This document shows, in pieces, positions 5,528-6,690 of a DNA stretch of 6,690 nucleotides (the stretch's first letter is position 1; every line of letters starts with the position of its first letter). Source of the DNA: an uncultured Ruminococcus sp. (GTDB taxonomy: Bacteria > Bacillota > Clostridia > Oscillospirales > Ruminococcaceae); NCBI GenBank assembly GCA_900319195.1, contig ONNL01000009.1, positions 1-6,690 of the forward strand, read 5' to 3'. Under the pieces are notes generated by a model. That model saw nothing but the letters and a program-made list of their open reading frames with translations. It was not told where the DNA came from and searched no databases. A program made the position numbers and the translations under genes.

Positions 5528-6690
5528 GTGTTTTCTAAAATCTCAAGTCTCGGACTTTTCGGTCTCAACGCTTTCAGAGTTGACGTTGAAATAGATATAA
5601 GCCGCGGTGCTCCCGAATTCGATATTGTCGGTCTGCCCGACGCTGTGGTAAGAGAAAGCCGTGAGCGCATAAGATCGGCGCTCAGAGCCTGCGGTATACA
5701 GTTCCCCGTTGCTGCTGTCATGGTCAACCTCGCTCCCGCCGACACCAAAAAGAGCGGCTCCGTACACGATATGGCTATATTCATGGCTCTGCTCAGTGCA
5801 ATGAGGCTCATAGACGAGAGCACCGACAACTGCGCATTCATCGGCGAGGTCTCCCTTAACGGCGATATACGCAGGATAAACGGAGTTCTTCCAATGGTCA
5901 TGCTCGCAAGAGAGAGCGGTATCAAGTCGGTTTTCGTGCCCGCCGATAACGCCCGTGAAGCCTCAGTTATTGACGGCATCGACATATACCCCGTCGAGAC
6001 AGCCGAACAGCTCATTAACCATTTCAGAAATGAGGAAAAGATAAAGCCCTGCGAGAGATACATTCCCCCCGAAGCCGCCTACAACGAGGTATTCGACTTC
6101 TCGGATGTACGCGGACAGCAGTCCGCAAAGAAGGCTCTTGAGATAGCCGCGGCAGGCGGACACAATGCTCTGCTAATCGGCTCTCCCGGAAGCGGCAAGA
6201 GTATGCTCGCCAAACGAATGCCCTCAATACTCCCTCCCCTCACCTTTGAGGAGGCTCTCGAAACCACGAAGATACACTCCATCTCGGGACTGCTTGACCC
6301 CGAGACTCCGATAATCACAAAAAGACCGTTCCGCTCGCCTCACCACACTATCTCCTCAGCAGGACTTGCAGGCGGCGGCACTGTTCCCCGTCCGGGTGAG
6401 GTCTCACTCGCACATAACGGTCTGCTCTTTCTCGACGAGCTTGCGGAATTTGACAGGCGCACCCTTGAGATACTGCGTCAGCCGCTCGAGGACAGAAAAG
6501 TGACTATCTCACGCGCCTCGGGTACGGTGTCATATCCGTGCACCATTATGCTCATAGGCGCTATGAACCCGTGTCCATGCGGATATTTCGGACACCCCAA
6601 GAGGAAATGCACCTGCTCGCCCAAAAAGGTCGCGGACTACCTCTCGAGGATATCGGGACCGCTCCTCGACCGCTTCGACCTGCACATCGA
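5528..6690 (+). CDS. comM: YifB/ComM-family magnesium chelatase-like AAA+ ATPase (N-terminal 387 residues; runs off the right edge)
   Basis: Family members are about 500 residues; in naturally transformable bacteria ComM is a hexameric helicase that promotes branch migration of incoming DNA. The role in bacteria like this one is less clear. The sequence shows an N-terminal Lon-type ChlI-like domain (about 20-165) with FDIVGLPDAVVRESRERIRSA (31-51) and VNLAPAD (66-72). The AAA+ chelatase core follows: DVRGQ (193-197), Walker A GSPGSGKS (218-225) with Lys224, RPFRSPHHTIS (266-276), GEVSLAHNG (290-298), Walker B LLFLDE (299-304), sensor-1 region GAMNPCPCG (344-352), a cysteine set Cys349, 351, 361, 363, and GPLLDRFDLH (377-386) with the likely arginine finger Arg382. 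The C-terminal domain is outside the window. All ATPase motifs look intact. Residues 75-82 (KSGSVHDM) replace the KEGPxFDL I would expect. It is divergent from rpoB, with its own promoter. GTG start with AGGAGG. Confidence 0.96.
   Translation, partial: MFSKISSLGLFGLNAFRVDVEIDISRGAPEFDIVGLPDAVVRESRERIRSALRACGIQFPVAAVMVNLAPADTKKSGSVHDMAIFMALLSAMRLIDESTDNCAFIGEVSLNGDIRRINGVLPMVMLARESGIKSVFVPADNAREASVIDGIDIYPVETAEQLINHFRNEEKIKPCERYIPPEAAYNEVFDFSDVRGQQSAKKALEIAAAGGHNALLIGSPGSGKSMLAKRMPSILPPLTFEEALETTKIHSISGLLDPETPIITKRPFRSPHHTISSAGLAGGGTVPRPGEVSLAHNGLLFLDELAEFDRRTLEILRQPLEDRKVTISRASGTVSYPCTIMLIGAMNPCPCGYFGHPKRKCTCSPKKVADYLSRISGPLLDRFDLHI

Noticed and set aside
5352..5594. Plus-strand reading frame of 80 codons spanning the comM start
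   Set aside because: No ribosome site, begins inside the terminator T-run, and overlaps comM out of frame.
5497..6063. Minus-strand reading frame of 188 codons opposite comM
   Set aside because: Shadow of a clear ComM coding region; no family features, and it would run through the comM start region.
1..6690. Search for mobile elements, CRISPR arrays, tRNA or rRNA
   Set aside because: Nothing seen: the window is almost filled by three conserved genes, and the one intergenic region has no transposase, repeat array or tRNA-like fold.

Overview
The window carries the front of an RNA polymerase operon on the minus strand and, divergent from it, the front of a ComM/YifB-type AAA+ ATPase gene on the plus strand. 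About 400 bases of regulatory DNA separate them. Protein style (RpoB close to the Bacillus/Clostridium form, RpoC starting MEFNTFDSIKISLASPEKI), AGGAGG ribosome sites, consensus sigma-A promoters and the codon mix suggest a Gram-positive Clostridia member. A Ruminococcus-like gut or rumen bacterium is my best guess from memory of such proteins; no search was run.

Layout. Bases 1-1113 (minus) hold the first 371 codons of rpoC, which runs off the left edge. Bases 1114-1185 are the rpoB-rpoC gap, with a GC-rich stem-loop. Bases 1186-5121 (minus) hold a complete rpoB of 1311 codons, unusual for a roughly 95-residue highly acidic C-terminal tail. Bases 5122-5527 are the intergenic region. Bases 5528-6690 (plus) hold the first 387 codons of comM, which runs off the right edge.

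The intergenic region is the most interesting part. It contains a perfect TTGACA-N17-TATAAT promoter reading left into rpoB. It also contains a second perfect TTGACA-N17-TATAAT promoter on the opposite strand, reading right, with an extended -10 and an A/T tract where an UP element would lie. The two face each other with only 43 bp between their -10 hexamers, so their polymerase footprints should overlap. The rightward promoter is followed about 90-130 bases later by an intrinsic terminator, so it most likely makes a short RNA of about 125-130 nt. The first ~31 nt of that RNA would be complementary to the 5' end of the rpoB mRNA. comM has its own near-consensus promoter beyond the terminator. 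The arrangement suggests promoter interference or antisense control at the head of the RNA polymerase operon. This is inference from sequence and is untested.

RpoB and RpoC form the catalytic core of RNA polymerase and are evidently co-transcribed. RpoC carries an apparent insertion of about 54 residues with a four-cysteine cluster in the clamp region, in addition to the normal N-terminal zinc site. No mobile elements, tRNA, rRNA or CRISPR arrays were seen.
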